Shown piece after piece: positions 21,089 to 21,738 of a stretch of 21,738 nucleotides of DNA. The DNA is from Collodictyon triciliatum (taxonomy: Eukaryota; CRuMs): positions 1 to 21,738 of the forward strand of contig JBHJMP010000774.1 in NCBI GenBank assembly GCA_043381765.1. Direction: 5' to 3'. Both the position numbers and the translations under genes were made by a program. The notes beneath the pieces are model-generated. The model did no database searches. It saw nothing but the letters and a program-made list of their open reading frames with translations, and had not been told where the DNA came from. How positions within the stretch are numbered: position 1 is the first letter of the stretch; each line of letters opens with the position of its first letter.

Positions 21089-21738
21089 AGAGGAAGAAAA
21101 AAAATACGAACCAAATGCATGTGCACTCGAAACATCAAGTGAATAAACAATTGTGACTATTTTGCAACGCAAATACTCGATGAATGCAGCGAAAGAAAAG
21201 CCATCAGGTTTTTTCTTTTTTTACACGACTCTCCTATGCTAGTTCTGGCGATGACCAAACCGCGTTTCTATGCAACGAGTCACACCCAGAAACGGGCAGA
21301 ACGAGCGTCGACATTCCTCTCCACCCACGAGTGCTGTTTCGAAAAAATTATGATGACGTAGTCTTTTCCATGGAATGATTTGCTATTGCTGCTTTTGGGT
21401 CTCCACGTGCCTTTTTTTCATTGAATTCTGGCGTGATTTGCAGTGATTTGGGAAGCGATCAACCATGGAAGGCGCCCGTTGTGATCGATCAGAGCCTTCG
21501 GCCAATCGCGACTGATCATCCTTGTGAGAACTCGTTGTAGGCGCTTTGGTGTAATCTTCCTTGAAGCCTATTCGACTTGTTTCTTTTTTCTTTTTTTCTT
21601 TTTTCTTTTATATTATTGTCGACAAGCGAAGCAGTCTTCTAACAAAGGCTCCGGTGAAATGCACACTCTTTCCTCCCAAAAAACAAAAAACAAAAAGAAA
21701 AGAAACAAAAAACAAAACAGACCCATCAAAGACACAGA
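21089..21738. other. 3' UTR and downstream region with no recognised gene
   Basis: After the 3' UTR comes a less AT-rich stretch (about 21235-21550). It has an open frame at 21184-21378 of 64 codons that I cannot assign. Near 21482-21520 are a 10-bp palindrome TGATCGATCA and a CCAAT motif (GGCCAATCG). This could be the promoter side of a gene to the right, or nothing. The last 140 nt are T-rich, then A-rich, simple sequence. Confidence 0.5.
21142..21147 (+). promoter_or_regulatory. Candidate polyadenylation signal AATAAA
   Basis: AATAAA begins 54 nt after the stop codon, in AT-rich sequence. It is well placed for 3' end formation of the giant gene. AATAAA also occurs by chance in such sequence, so the call rests on position. 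Confidence 0.45.

Overview
The window looks like a protist nuclear contig holding one very large, intron-rich gene on the + strand and nothing else that I can call a gene. Standard GT-AG introns of roughly 70 to 380 nt, AT-rich introns with T homopolymers, microsatellites and a 100-N gap all say eukaryote. Proteins with large GCC2/GCC3 (ephrin-receptor-like) cysteine arrays are known in apicomplexans, other protists and animals, so an apicomplexan relative is one candidate. The sequence alone does not fix the organism.

I joined exons by hand, requiring a donor, an acceptor and an unbroken reading frame. This gives 43 exons from the left edge (frame open from about 38) to a stop at 21086-21088, with every junction in phase. 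The product would be about 4,900 residues and its N-terminus lies off the left edge. Residue numbers below count from the codon at 39.

Layout. Positions 38-1744: six short exons coding cysteine-rich modules. Positions 1902-10353: one giant exon of 8,452 nt. It carries more than 50 further cysteine half-modules (to about 5320), a cysteine-poorer juxtamembrane ectodomain (to about 6235), one transmembrane helix (6292-6360), a coiled coil, a beta-type repeat region of DPxTG and related motifs (about 7090-8400), and a long charged coiled coil. Positions 10518-18348: small exons coding a long charged helical stalk, interrupted by acidic and lysine-rich low-complexity segments (11133-12863). Positions 18538-19089: three exons for a compact, globular-looking domain of about 123 residues. 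Positions 19251-21088: a short charged/helical tail. Positions 21089-21738: 3' UTR with AATAAA at 21142, then sequence in which I see no gene.

The predicted protein is a type I membrane protein with a huge disulfide-rich outside part and an even longer inside part of coiled coils ending in a folded domain. That suggests, as inference only, a cell-surface or compartment-surface tether to cytoskeleton. Points worth attention are the whole architecture, the intron-poor centre of an intron-dense gene, a possible non-copper cupredoxin-like domain beside the membrane, the DPxTG repeats, the C-terminal domain with an HxxxH motif, two introns with alternative in-frame donors, and a tandem 9-mer that lays out 11 branch-point-like motifs before an acceptor.
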